From contig DKZG01000021.1 of assembly GCA_002493595.1 (NCBI GenBank), positions 1 through 60,594 on the forward strand: a stretch of DNA of 60,594 nt, written 5' to 3'. This DNA comes from Ruminococcaceae bacterium UBA7080. GTDB taxonomy: Bacteria > Bacillota > Clostridia > Oscillospirales > Acutalibacteraceae. The notes below the pieces were generated by a model that saw only the letters and a program-made list of their open reading frames with translations, did no database searches and was not told where the DNA came from. Shown one piece after another: positions 1-8,183 of the stretch (positions are counted from its first letter, which is position 1; the number at the start of each line of letters is the position of its first letter). The position numbers and the translations under genes were made by a program.

Positions 1-63
1 TCTATTTTTTACGGTCTTGTGCACGATTTTTAAAGAGACAGTCTTTTTATTTTTATACACATA

Positions 64-1944
64 TTACATTAAATCGGCAATTGTGTCGGAAAATTCGGTT
101 GGATTTGCAAGGTCAAGACCTGCAATCAGTCTTGCCGATGAATAAAGCAGCTTGGTGTATTTTTTCAGCGTTTCCTCATCTGCTTTGGCAAGCTTTTCTG
201 CAACGGGATGCTTTGAATTAATCTCTAAAACCAGCTGAGCCTTTACGCCCTGATTTGCACCGGGCATGGCATTAAGTACCTTTTCCATCTCTAACGAAAC
301 GTAGCCCTCGGCAGTTAAGCTGACAGGATGTGAACCGAGCTTGTCGGAAAGCTTAACTGCTGTCACCTGACCGTCAAGTGCATCCTTCATTTTTTCAAGA
401 AGATCTTTTGCATCTTCGTTCTTCTTGTTTATTGCTTCCTTTTCGGCTTCCGTACTCAGGTCAAGATCATCCTTGCAAATATTTGCAAAATGCTTTGCGT
501 CATACTCCATAAGCATCTGAATGGCGAATTCATCAACCTCATCCGTGAAGTAGAGTACTTCATAGCCTTTTTCTTTAACAGCATCAATCTGGGGAAGAAG
601 GGCTATTTTTTCGGCACTTTCTCCGCAGGCATAATATATTTTATCCTGTGAGTCAGCCATTCTGCCTACATATTCCTTAAGTGTTACATAACCTTCATTA
701 TTCGATGACTCAAAAAGGAGCAAATCCTTGAGTCCGTCCTTTTCCATGCCGTAGTTTGCATATACGCCGTATTTGAGCTGCAGGCCGAAGGTTTTAAAGA
801 ATTTTTCATATTTTTCACGGTCGTTTTTCAGCATTTTTGTAAGTTCATTTTTAAGCTTTTTATCAATAGCCTTAGCAATGATTTTAAGCTGATGATCATG
901 CTGAAGCATTTCGCGGCTGATATTAAGACTGAGGTCGGCACTGTCAACAAGACCCTTTACAAAGCTGAAATAATCAGGCAGCAAATCAGAACACTTGTCC
1001 ATAATCAGAACACCGTTTGAATAGAGCTGAAGTCCTTTTTCATATTCCTTTGAATAAAAATCATATGGTGGATTTTCAGGAATAAACATCAAGGCATCAA
1101 AGGTGGCCTGCCCCTCTGTTTTTGAATGGATAACTGAAATAGGGTCGGTATAATCCATAAATTTGCTCTTGTAAAACTCGTTGTAATCCTCGGCCTTGAT
1201 TTCACTTTTTGCTTTTCTCCAAATCGGAACCATGGAATTTAGGGTTTCAAGATTTATTTCGGTGATATATTCACCTTCTTTTTCCGGATCGGGAACCTGA
1301 TGGCTCATTTCCATCATAATCGGATAGCGGATATAGTCGCTGTATTTCTTTACAAGCTCATCAATTTTATACTGTTCAAGATACTGTGAATAATCTTCGT
1401 TATCATTATCTTCTTTGATATGGAGAGTAATAACTGTACCTGCATCTGCTTTTTCACATTCTTCAATTGTGTAGCCGTCTGCACCCTGAGAGATCCATTT
1501 GTGTGCAATTTCATCCCCAAAAGCTTTTGAAACAACCTCAACCTTGTCTGAAACCATAAATGAAGAATAAAAACCAACACCGAATTGGCCTATTACGGAA
1601 ATATCCTTGGTATTTTCATCATCAGCATTCTCTTTTTTGAAATTAAATGACCCGCTTTTTGCAATAGTGCCGAGATTTTTTTCAAGCTCTTCTGCAGTCA
1701 TACCGATTCCGTTATCGGTTATGATAAGGGTGCGGTTTTCTTTATCAAGGTCGATTTGAATTTTAAAATCATTTCTTGAAAGCTTCACCGCATTATCAGT
1801 AAGCGATTTAAAATACAGTTTGTCAATCGCATCGGAGGCATTTGAAATAAGCTCTCTGAGGAAAATCTCCTTATGTGTGTATATGGAGTTAATCATCATA
1901 TCAAGGAGTTTTTTTGATTCTGCCTTAAACTGTTTTTTTCTCAC
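64..1944 (-). CDS. htpG: Molecular chaperone HtpG (Hsp90 family)
   Basis: Cytosolic ATP-dependent Hsp90 chaperone that remodels client proteins under stress. The N-terminal GHKL ATPase is clear: the N-box segment NASDAIDKLYF, then TDNGIGM, then the lid and second nucleotide motif GQFGVGFYSSF; middle and C-terminal dimerisation domains follow. About 626 aa is normal for bacterial HtpG. The open frame reaches an ATG at 1953, but I prefer the GTG at 1942-1944: an AAAGG Shine-Dalgarno lies 9 nt upstream of it, whereas that site abuts the ATG directly, and the resulting N-terminus (M-RKKQFKAES) matches the family. The gene is monocistronic here, divergent from the phosphodiesterase gene, and sits behind a sigma-A-type promoter overlapped downstream by a CIRCE operator. 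Very confident of identity, fairly confident of the start. Confidence 0.96.
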   Translation of the reverse strand: MRKKQFKAESKKLLDMMINSIYTHKEIFLRELISNASDAIDKLYFKSLTDNAVKLSRNDFKIQIDLDKENRTLIITDNGIGMTAEELEKNLGTIAKSGSFNFKKENADDENTKDISVIGQFGVGFYSSFMVSDKVEVVSKAFGDEIAHKWISQGADGYTIEECEKADAGTVITLHIKEDNDNEDYSQYLEQYKIDELVKKYSDYIRYPIMMEMSHQVPDPEKEGEYITEINLETLNSMVPIWRKAKSEIKAEDYNEFYKSKFMDYTDPISVIHSKTEGQATFDALMFIPENPPYDFYSKEYEKGLQLYSNGVLIMDKCSDLLPDYFSFVKGLVDSADLSLNISREMLQHDHQLKIIAKAIDKKLKNELTKMLKNDREKYEKFFKTFGLQLKYGVYANYGMEKDGLKDLLLFESSNNEGYVTLKEYVGRMADSQDKIYYACGESAEKIALLPQIDAVKEKGYEVLYFTDEVDEFAIQMLMEYDAKHFANICKDDLDLSTEAEKEAINKKNEDAKDLLEKMKDALDGQVTAVKLSDKLGSHPVSLTAEGYVSLEMEKVLNAMPGANQGVKAQLVLEINSKHPVAEKLAKADEETLKKYTKLLYSSARLIAGLDLANPTEFSDTIADLM

Positions 1945-1968
1945 AATTATCATCCTTTATTTTCGAAA

Positions 1969-1995
1969 TTAGCACTCACACATCACGAGTGCTAA
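1969..1995 (-). promoter_or_regulatory. CIRCE operator (HrcA binding site) of htpG
   Basis: Perfect 9-9-9 inverted repeat TTAGCACTC-N9-GAGTGCTAA, identical to the CIRCE consensus. It lies between the predicted -10 element (2000-2005) and the htpG start, so it would sit at about +1 to +25. HrcA should repress htpG here. HrcA itself is not in the window. Confidence 0.95.
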
Positions 1996-1999
1996 TTTT

Positions 2000-2027
2000 A
2001 TTATAGCCTTAATTTTCCAAAAGTCAA
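2000..2027 (-). promoter_or_regulatory. Sigma-A-type promoter of htpG
   Basis: Reading the minus strand: -35 TTGACT (2022-2027), 16-bp spacer, consensus -10 TATAAT (2000-2005). The CIRCE element follows at once, as expected for an HrcA-controlled promoter. Confidence 0.8.
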
Positions 2028-2149
2028 TACTTATCTTAAAATTTCAGGTGTGCTTGTTAATTTTGTTATGTTTGAGAGGATTTTTAACACAGTATATTGC
2101 AAAAAAGCATCATTATCAGTTTTTTCTCTCCGTGCGATTTTAACTTATA

Positions 2150-2178
2150 TTGACATTTGTACAAATTTGGATTAATAT
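2150..2178 (+). promoter_or_regulatory. Promoter of the glycerophosphodiesterase gene
   Basis: TTGACA (2150-2155), 17-bp spacer, TAATAT (2173-2178). The predicted transcription start near 2185 is only about 15 nt before the ATG at 2200, just enough for the AAGGGGG ribosome site at 2186-2192. Confidence 0.7.
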
Positions 2179-2199
2179 CCTAATTAAGGGGGAATTTTT

Positions 2200-3198
2200 A
2201 TGAAAACAAAAACAAAAAAGAAAACCGGCTTAAAAGTACTGGCTGTTATTGCTGCATTCATAATTGTATTGGCAGTTTTTGTGAACACGGCAGGCTTTCA
2301 TAAGTCAAATCCAAACCAGGTAAAAACGTTTGAAACCACCAATCCGTATATATTGGATAAAACAGATATTTCCGCACACCGAAGCGGCAGCGGTATTGCA
2401 CCTGAGGAAACAATGATGGCATTTAAAAACTGCGCAGAAAGTGAAGACTTTTCAGTAGATGTTTTTGAATTTGATCTTCATATAACTGCTGACAATGTGC
2501 TTGTACTTCTTCACGATGATACACTTGACAGAACATCCGACTGTGAGGAGGTTTTTGGTGAAAAGGATGTAAGACCGGAGAATAAAACATATGAAGAGCT
2601 CAGAGCATTAAATATGGGTGCTAAGTTCGAAAATGAAAAGGGCGAAAAGCCTTACGCTCACCTGAAGGGTGATGATGTCAGTGATGATTTAAAAATTCTT
2701 CGTTTAGAGGATGTTCTTAATTATCTTATGTCAGTGGGCGATTTTAAATACATAATCGAAATTAAAAACAGCGATGATTTGGGCAGAAAGGGAGTAGATA
2801 TACTCTATAAGCTTCTTACTGAAAAAAATCTGCTTGACTGTGTCATTTTCGGAACCTTCCACGGTGAAGTAAGTGAATATGTTGATGAGAAATATCCTGA
2901 TATGGTGAGAAGTACAGGAATCAAAGAAGTGCTTGCGTTTTGGTGGGCTGCACTTACAAACAGTGATTCATATGAACCGCCATGCAAAGTATTGCAGCTT
3001 CCGTATTGCTTCCCTTACAAAAACCTGGGTATAAATACAGCAACTGCAACAATGGTTAATTATGCACACGAGCATGATATGGCTATACAGTACTGGACAA
3101 TTAATGATGAGAAGGATATGGAATATCTTATCAGTGTCGGTGCAGACTGCATCATGAGTGATTATCCCGATGTACTTTATAAAGCGGTAAACAAATAA
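2200..3198 (+). CDS. Membrane-anchored glycerophosphodiester phosphodiesterase family protein
   Basis: 332-aa protein of the GDPD (UgpQ/GlpQ) TIM-barrel family, which cleaves glycerophosphodiesters to glycerol-3-phosphate and an alcohol with a divalent metal. A lysine-rich start and one hydrophobic helix (about residues 12-29) suggest an N-in/C-out anchor with the catalytic domain outside. Family motifs: the catalytic HR in SAHRSGSG, PEET (the usual PENT position), FEFDLH and LLHDDTLDRT, then YIIEIKNSD in mid-barrel and a C-terminal SDYPD. It has its own promoter and an AAGGGGG ribosome site, and diverges from htpG. Substrate (lipid head groups or teichoic-acid-type polymer) cannot be told from sequence. 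Confidence 0.88.
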   Translation: MKTKTKKKTGLKVLAVIAAFIIVLAVFVNTAGFHKSNPNQVKTFETTNPYILDKTDISAHRSGSGIAPEETMMAFKNCAESEDFSVDVFEFDLHITADNVLVLLHDDTLDRTSDCEEVFGEKDVRPENKTYEELRALNMGAKFENEKGEKPYAHLKGDDVSDDLKILRLEDVLNYLMSVGDFKYIIEIKNSDDLGRKGVDILYKLLTEKNLLDCVIFGTFHGEVSEYVDEKYPDMVRSTGIKEVLAFWWAALTNSDSYEPPCKVLQLPYCFPYKNLGINTATATMVNYAHEHDMAIQYWTINDEKDMEYLISVGADCIMSDYPDVLYKAVNK

Positions 3199-3595
3199 GA
3201 ATACATGCAAAAATACATTTCAGCAGTATAATACCTCGGTTATTAGCCGAGGTGCGGTAGCAAAGTATGGGTTTCTCGTTGAATTTGCCTGAAATATAGT
3301 CAAAAGCCTCGCAAAGCGGAAGTCTTGCTCGTTTTAAAACTATATTACAGACTGATTTCTGTCATGACGAAACTGCAAAGCACTTAAATCATTAGAGTTT
3401 CAGATAAAATAAGGCACAATCCCCATAAGGCGTACACTCGATAAAGAGGGTACGCTTTTTTGGTGCCTGTAACCAGCCGAATGATTTGATTGTAGGTTAA
3501 TAATGAAATTTGTTGGAGGATTTACAATGAAATCATAATATAAATAAAACGGCGCGGAGGAATCCACGCCATTACTGTTATCCAAAGTAATTATG
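3199..3595. other. Intergenic stretch with possible mobile-element debris
   Basis: About 400 bp without a convincing gene. It contains a hairpin at 3234-3252 (CCTCGG/CCGAGG arms) with no T-run; a short block at 3430-3456 with two GTACGC/GCGTAC motifs around CGATAAAG; a strong ribosome-site-like GGAGG followed by ATGAAATCATAA (a three-codon frame); and the terminator of the downstream minus-strand gene. The GTACGC/CGATAAAG block has a diverged counterpart at 4730-4795 on the other side of the kinase gene, which suggests element remnants. A 61-codon minus-strand frame through this stretch does not look like a protein. Confidence 0.4.
3541..3570 (-). terminator. Rho-independent terminator of the APH-family gene
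   Basis: On the minus strand an 8-bp stem GGCGTGGA / TCCGCGCC (one G-U pair) with a TTCC loop is followed by GTTTTATTT, just beyond the stop of the kinase gene at 3596. Confidence 0.7.
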
Positions 3596-4585
3596 TCAAA
3601 TGATAATATTTTTTAAAATCTCCTCTTTAACCTTATCATAATAGATAATATGTTTAACTGTTTCTTTAACCTCACTGATACCGAGCTGTTGTTCTTCCTC
3701 GGTGTCACATTCAATCCTTAATGCACGCTTAATATTATACTCAAGCCATTCAAGTCTGCCGTAATTACTGTAATACATAACCTCCCAATCAATATTGATA
3801 TCAAGATTTGTATTCCCAAAATAAGCCTTGAAAAATGCATTGAACAATTTAAAATTTATATTGCAAGTTTCATAGCCTGACCAGCAAAGTGCAAGCTCAA
3901 ATAGTTCAAGATAAGGATTTGAATACCCTAAACACTCCAAATCAATCAGCTTAAAATCATCACCAAGCCATAGCACATTTTTGCTATCCATATCATTATG
4001 GCAGATTGCTTTGACAGAAGGCATTTCCTTTATTGCAATATTACCTTTACTCATACTGTCATTGAACAAATCAACATTGTCTTTAATAACATTATAAATC
4101 GGCGAGCTCATATCCTTTGCAAGTTCAACATACTTTTGCCAATCTATATGTATTTCATTTTGTTCTAAAGGCTCATTCTTAAGATCAATATTATGGATTT
4201 TTGCCAGAACCTCGCCTATCATTTTACAATGAAAAGTCTTGATTTCATTATCTTTCAATGCCTTGCCGTCATACCAGTCAAAAACATAATAATATTGCCC
4301 ATTCAATTCCTGCATTTTACTGCCGTTAAACTCTAAGGCATAAACTGCAGGAATATTATTTTGTTTTAATATTTCCTCAATATCATCAGCGATTTTGTAA
4401 TTGCCCATAGCAGTTGAGCGTTTCATAATGTTAGGATTTAACAGCTTGATTATGTATTTGCCTTTTTCGGTAACCAGCCTAAACATTCGGTGCATAAATC
4501 CGCCTGTTACCTGAACAGGCTTTTCAAGTACTTTTCCTAAGTATAAATCCTCTGCCGCTAAATTAAAAAAGTTATCTGTATTCAT
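3596..4585 (-). CDS. APH/choline-kinase-type phosphotransferase
   Basis: Protein-kinase-like small-molecule kinase of about 329 aa. The C-lobe signature is clear: Brenner-type catalytic loop CHNDMDSKNVLW with the catalytic Asp, then the metal-binding segment FKLIDLECLGY. The N-lobe lysine is probably in KYIIKLLNP. Family members phosphorylate aminoglycosides, choline, homoserine or sugars; the substrate is not evident. The frame can start at a TTG at 4606, but the ATG at 4585 is better placed behind AAAGG and gives the N-terminus MNTDNFF. It lies just after a 50-codon ORF whose stop is 7 nt upstream of this start, hinting at translational coupling, and has its own terminator. Flanking short repeats suggest acquisition by transfer, but this is inference. 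Confidence 0.8.
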   Translation of the reverse strand: MNTDNFFNLAAEDLYLGKVLEKPVQVTGGFMHRMFRLVTEKGKYIIKLLNPNIMKRSTAMGNYKIADDIEEILKQNNIPAVYALEFNGSKMQELNGQYYYVFDWYDGKALKDNEIKTFHCKMIGEVLAKIHNIDLKNEPLEQNEIHIDWQKYVELAKDMSSPIYNVIKDNVDLFNDSMSKGNIAIKEMPSVKAICHNDMDSKNVLWLGDDFKLIDLECLGYSNPYLELFELALCWSGYETCNINFKLFNAFFKAYFGNTNLDINIDWEVMYYSNYGRLEWLEYNIKRALRIECDTEEEQQLGISEVKETVKHIIYYDKVKEEILKNIII

Positions 4586-4592
4586 GATTTTA

Positions 4593-4745
4593 TTAGCCTT
4601 TTTCAAATATTTCCAAAATTCCTTCTATATCATTTAAGTCTTTAAACTCTTTTGGATAATTATGTCCTTTGCGAATTAAACGCAATATGATTTTTATATA
4701 TTTTTCAGTTGAATATTTCTTTATACAAAGCGTACGCTTTAGCAT
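4593..4745 (-). CDS. Small ORF (50 aa), possible truncated gene upstream of the kinase
   Basis: ATG at 4743-4745 to TAA at 4593-4595. The protein begins MLKRTLCIKKYS and ends IEGILEIFEKG; it is basic then acidic, with no signal peptide or recognised motif. A weak AGGCGA precedes the ATG. The stop lies just inside the alternative TTG start of the kinase gene. Its first codons overlap the AAAGCGTACGCTTT repeat, which also occurs in similar form at about 3450, so it may be the 3' end of a gene cut by an element rather than an intact small gene. I do not recognise it. Confidence 0.35.
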   Translation of the reverse strand: MLKRTLCIKKYSTEKYIKIILRLIRKGHNYPKEFKDLNDIEGILEIFEKG

Positions 4746-4934
4746 CGTTTTCGCCTGAACTGAAAATCCTATTTTACAAGCGTGTACTTTATCGAACCTC
4801 AGCTTTTGCTTTGTTGGTTTAATTTAGCTTTAATGACCGGGGTATTTATTTTTTATATGCTTTAGATGAAAGCAAATGAGAAGAAAAAAGCCTGATTATG
4901 ATACATTTTAGTTGTCTTACAAAATCTTTTCCCT
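4746..4934. other. Gap between hypA and the kinase unit with a GTACGC/CGATAAAG remnant
   Basis: AT-rich, no gene seen. Holds GTGTACTTTATCGAACCTC (4776-4794), whose complement carries CGATAAAGTACACGC and resembles the block at 3430-3456. No convincing T-tailed hairpin for hypA could be identified. Confidence 0.35.
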
Positions 4935-5279
4935 TTATTCGGTTTCAACTTTAATGGATAAGACATTAAACTCTCTGCCTTTTATTATCTCATAATCTGT
5001 TTTATGGCAGATGGGGCAGATACGGTTGTTCTTTGTCATTTCATACTCAGCAGTGCAGGTGCAGCGGGCTACAGCAGGTATTGTTATTAGTTCAAGCTCG
5101 GTTTTATCAAATATGCCTGAAAGCCTTGCTGCATTCCAGCATTCTTTAAAATAATCCGGCAGAATGCCTGAAAGCTCACCCACTTCAACTGTTACGCAGG
5201 ATACTTTTTTTAAATTTTGCTCTTTCATAATCTGTTCAATTAAATCAAAGATTTCAAGAACCACTCCAAGCTCATGCAT
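4935..5279 (-). CDS. hypA: HypA-type nickel metallochaperone
   Basis: 114 aa, the family's normal length. HypA delivers nickel to [NiFe]-hydrogenase maturation (and in some bacteria urease) together with HypB. It starts MHEL, supplying the N-terminal amine/His2 nickel site. The zinc ribbon is present as C73-x-C75 and C88-x2-C91; the first pair is one residue closer than the usual C-x2-C, which is odd. The start overlaps the hypB stop by one base (TAATG), so the two are translationally coupled at the end of the five-gene operon that begins at 10411. No NiFe hydrogenase or hypCDEF gene is in the window, so the nickel client is unknown. Confidence 0.9.
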   Translation of the reverse strand: MHELGVVLEIFDLIEQIMKEQNLKKVSCVTVEVGELSGILPDYFKECWNAARLSGIFDKTELELITIPAVARCTCTAEYEMTKNNRICPICHKTDYEIIKGREFNVLSIKVETE

Positions 5280-5947
5280 TATTTATTCCACTCTTTAACT
5301 TCATTTCTGAGCCAGTCGCACCATAAGTCGATACCTTCACCTGTTTTTGCCGAAATGAAAAAGATTTTGGCATTTGGATTAAGCTTATGAATACGGCTGA
5401 CTACAGCTTCGTCGTCAAAGTCAAATACAGGCTTTGTATCTATTTTGTTTATAAGCACTGCGTCCGAAACAGTGAACATCAGCGGGTATTTAAGCGGCTT
5501 GTCATCTCCCTCCGGAACGGATAAAATCATGGCATTTTTGCTTGCACCGGTATCAAATTCGGCCGGACAAACAAGATTTCCTACATTTTCAAGCACGACA
5601 AGGTCTAAATCTTTAGTGCCGAACTCTTTTATTCCCTGTTCGGTCATACCGGCATCAAGGTGACACATGCCTCCGGTATGAAGCTGAATGGAAGGAACGC
5701 CTGTGTCGGCAATCGCCTTTGCATCAACATCGCTGTCAATATCGGCCTCCATAACACCGATATGCATTTCATCCTTGAGGCGGGCGATGGTGGATTTGAG
5801 TGTTGTTGTTTTTCCGCTTCCCGGTGAGGACATAAGATTTAAAAGAAAGGTTTTTTCTTTTTTTAGCTCATTTCTCAGGCGGTCAGCCTCTTTGTCGTTA
5901 TTCTCAAAAACACTTCTTTTTATTTCTATTATTTTATATTCATCCAT
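5279..5947 (-). CDS. hypB: HypB-type GTPase, hydrogenase nickel incorporation
   Basis: 222-aa SIMIBI-class GTPase that works with HypA in nickel insertion. P-loop SSPGSGKTT (about residues 40-48), the G-domain metal site GGMCH (C95, H96) with C127 in NLVCPAEF, and base-specificity NKID (167-170) are all present. The N-terminal CxxCGC high-affinity nickel motif and the His-rich tail of some HypBs are absent. It begins immediately after the stop of the GltD-like gene (TAAATG, no gap), with a GAGGA ribosome site inside that gene's 3' end, and overlaps hypA by one base. The adjacency to an iron-sulfur transhydrogenase-like gene set rather than a NiFe hydrogenase is the notable feature. Confidence 0.95.
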   Translation of the reverse strand: MDEYKIIEIKRSVFENNDKEADRLRNELKKEKTFLLNLMSSPGSGKTTTLKSTIARLKDEMHIGVMEADIDSDVDAKAIADTGVPSIQLHTGGMCHLDAGMTEQGIKEFGTKDLDLVVLENVGNLVCPAEFDTGASKNAMILSVPEGDDKPLKYPLMFTVSDAVLINKIDTKPVFDFDDEAVVSRIHKLNPNAKIFFISAKTGEGIDLWCDWLRNEVKEWNK

Positions 5948-8170
5948 TTATTCATCCTCTTTGTCTTTGAATTTTTTCAAAAATTCGTCACGGCTTAGAC
6001 AGCAGTCTCTGGCGTTATCATTGTTAGGCACGGCTCTTATTATTTCGCCGTTATAACGAGAAATAATAGCTTCACACACTTTGCCGTCAATTATGCATTT
6101 TTCAAGTGAATAGACTTCCTTAAGCGGAACCTGTTTTCTAAGTGTAGATTTTTCTGTTAATGCACCTGTTGGACAAAGTTTAACACAAAGACCGCAGTTT
6201 GTGCATTTTGTTTGGTCAAGGGGCAAAGCAAATGCGGGGGATACACTGGTTTTGAAACCGCGTCCCAAAAGACCGATGGCGCTTATATTCACTACCTCCT
6301 TGCACGAGCGTACACAAAGGCCGCACAAAATGCATTTAGCTGTATTTCTTTCTATAAATGCGTTTGCATCACGTGTGTATTCTTGCGGCATTTCACCGGC
6401 AAAGCGCTGCGGATGAATATCATACCTCTGTGCAACGGAAAGCAGCTTGCATTTAAAATATTCACGGCAGCCGCATTCAAGACAGCGTTCAGCCTCTTTT
6501 TGAGCCTGTTGCACTGTAAGACCGAGAGAAACTTCGTCAAAGCTATTCTTTCTTACGTCAGCAGCAAGCACATCGGCAACTGTTCGCGGTTGTGCTTTTT
6601 TGCCGGATACGTCTATTCTGTCATCATCACGTTTGCTTATATACTTAGGGGTGAGGTCAAGCTCTTTGCCGTTAAGATAAGCATCAACAGCCTTAACACA
6701 TCTGTCAGCTTCACCAATTGCGGCAATGGCAATTGACGCTCCCTTGTTTGTTGCATCACCTATTGCAAATACGCCGTCAATATTGGTTTTAAAATCATCC
6801 TCATCAGCAAAAATGGTACCCTGATCCGTTAGTTTAATATTATTAAAATCAGAAGAGTCAAGCTTTTGCCCGATAGCCATAATCACACTGTCAAGCGCAA
6901 TGTATTCGGTTTTACCATCAATGGCAACGGGCTTTCTTCTGCCTGAAGCGTCAGGTTCGCCAAGCTCCATCAGCTGCAGCGTCATGCCGCACACTCTGCC
7001 GTTTTCTTCGTGAATTTCAACAGGATTTGTAAGGAATTTATAAATTACGCCTTCTTCTTTTGACTCTTTAATTTCAATTTCCTCAGCCGGCATTTCCTTT
7101 TCTGTTCGACGGTAAATGACATATACCTCTTTTGCACCGAGGCGAACTGCTGTGCGGCAGGCATCCATTGCAGTATTACCGCCGCCGCACACGGCTACTT
7201 TGCTGCCGATTGCAACCGGATTCCCCTGAATAACACTTCTGAGAAAATCAATTCCGCCGTAAACGCCGCTGATCTCCTCTCCCTTAACCCGCATTGGTGT
7301 TGATTTCCAAGCACCGGGTGCAAGAATGACAGCGTCATGAACGGATTTAAGCATATCAAGGGTAATATCCTTACCGAATTTTACATTATTTACAAGTCTG
7401 ACTCCCGTTTTTTCTATAATGGCAATCTCACTGTCAAGAATTTCTTTTGGCAGACGGTACTGCGGAATTCCGTATCGCAGCATACCGCCCATTTTTTCCA
7501 TCATATCAAAAACAGTTACCTCGTGACCGAGTGTTTTGAGATAAAGTGCAGCAGACAGACCGGCAGGACCTCCGCCGACAATTGCAACCTTTTTGCCTGT
7601 GGGTGCAGCACATTCAGGAAGATATGAATCACCCTTTAAGTCAAGGTCGGCTGCAAAAAATTTAAGCTGTGCAATGTTAATCGGTTCTTCAACCTTTGCG
7701 CGTCTGCAAGCCTTTTCACATGGATGAGGACAGACTCTGCCGATGGATGCAGGCAAAGGAATTCTGTCTTTAATAAGCCTTAATGCTTCATCAAATTTGC
7801 CGTTTGCAATAAGGCCGACATAGCCCTGGCAGTCTGTGTTTGCAGGGCAGGCAAGCTGACATGGCGCAATGCAGTCACCATCGTGGGCCGACATCAAAAG
7901 TTCCATTGCAATTTTTCTTGATTTGATAACTCTTTCGCTTTCGGTATGAATTACCATACCTTCGGATATTTTAGATGAGCAGGAACGCAGAAGCTTTGGT
8001 ACACCCTCAGCTTCAACTACACAAAGTCCGCATGCGCCGTAAACCTCTACAGCCTCATCATAGCAGAGTGTAGGAATATAAATTCCATTTTTTCTGGCTG
8101 CGTCTAATATTGTGCTGCCGGCGGGAGCAGCTATTTCTTTGCCGTTGATTGTTATATGAATCATTTCCAT
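5948..8170 (-). CDS. GltD/NfnB-like FAD-NAD(P)H oxidoreductase with NuoG-type ferredoxin domain
   Basis: 740-aa iron-sulfur flavoprotein. Domains in order: [2Fe-2S] ferredoxin (C36-x10-C47-x2-C50-x13-C64); GltD-type [4Fe-4S] helical domain with CxxxCxxxC and CPHPCEKAC motifs; FAD Rossmann VGGGPAGLSAAL (about 190); NAD(P)H Rossmann CGGGNTAMDACR with the YRRTEKEMPA phosphate-binding segment; second FAD motif FAIGDATNKG; then a cysteine-rich ECGCREYFKC stretch, two [4Fe-4S] ferredoxin motifs CILCGLCVRSC and CTNCGLCVKLC, and a short tail. No H-cluster motif is present, so it is not an [FeFe]-hydrogenase. With the NuoE- and NuoF-like genes just upstream this matches the composition of the Sporomusa-type Nfn (Stn) transhydrogenase, which couples ferredoxin, NADH and NADPH. 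Strong GGAGG site; 13 bp after the NuoF-like gene. Confidence 0.85.
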   Translation of the reverse strand: MEMIHITINGKEIAAPAGSTILDAARKNGIYIPTLCYDEAVEVYGACGLCVVEAEGVPKLLRSCSSKISEGMVIHTESERVIKSRKIAMELLMSAHDGDCIAPCQLACPANTDCQGYVGLIANGKFDEALRLIKDRIPLPASIGRVCPHPCEKACRRAKVEEPINIAQLKFFAADLDLKGDSYLPECAAPTGKKVAIVGGGPAGLSAALYLKTLGHEVTVFDMMEKMGGMLRYGIPQYRLPKEILDSEIAIIEKTGVRLVNNVKFGKDITLDMLKSVHDAVILAPGAWKSTPMRVKGEEISGVYGGIDFLRSVIQGNPVAIGSKVAVCGGGNTAMDACRTAVRLGAKEVYVIYRRTEKEMPAEEIEIKESKEEGVIYKFLTNPVEIHEENGRVCGMTLQLMELGEPDASGRRKPVAIDGKTEYIALDSVIMAIGQKLDSSDFNNIKLTDQGTIFADEDDFKTNIDGVFAIGDATNKGASIAIAAIGEADRCVKAVDAYLNGKELDLTPKYISKRDDDRIDVSGKKAQPRTVADVLAADVRKNSFDEVSLGLTVQQAQKEAERCLECGCREYFKCKLLSVAQRYDIHPQRFAGEMPQEYTRDANAFIERNTAKCILCGLCVRSCKEVVNISAIGLLGRGFKTSVSPAFALPLDQTKCTNCGLCVKLCPTGALTEKSTLRKQVPLKEVYSLEKCIIDGKVCEAIISRYNGEIIRAVPNNDNARDCCLSRDEFLKKFKDKEDE

Positions 8171-8183
8171 TTTCTGCTCCTCC

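Noticed and set aside
3234..3252. Terminator of the glycerophosphodiesterase gene
   Set aside because: A hairpin exists, but it is not followed by a T-run.
3400..3585. 61-codon minus-strand ORF
   Set aside because: Low-complexity, Ser-rich composition, no ribosome site, overlaps a terminator and possible element remnants.
6212..6736. 174-codon plus-strand ORF opposite the GltD-like gene
   Set aside because: Shadow of a clearly coding minus-strand gene; no domain or ribosome site.
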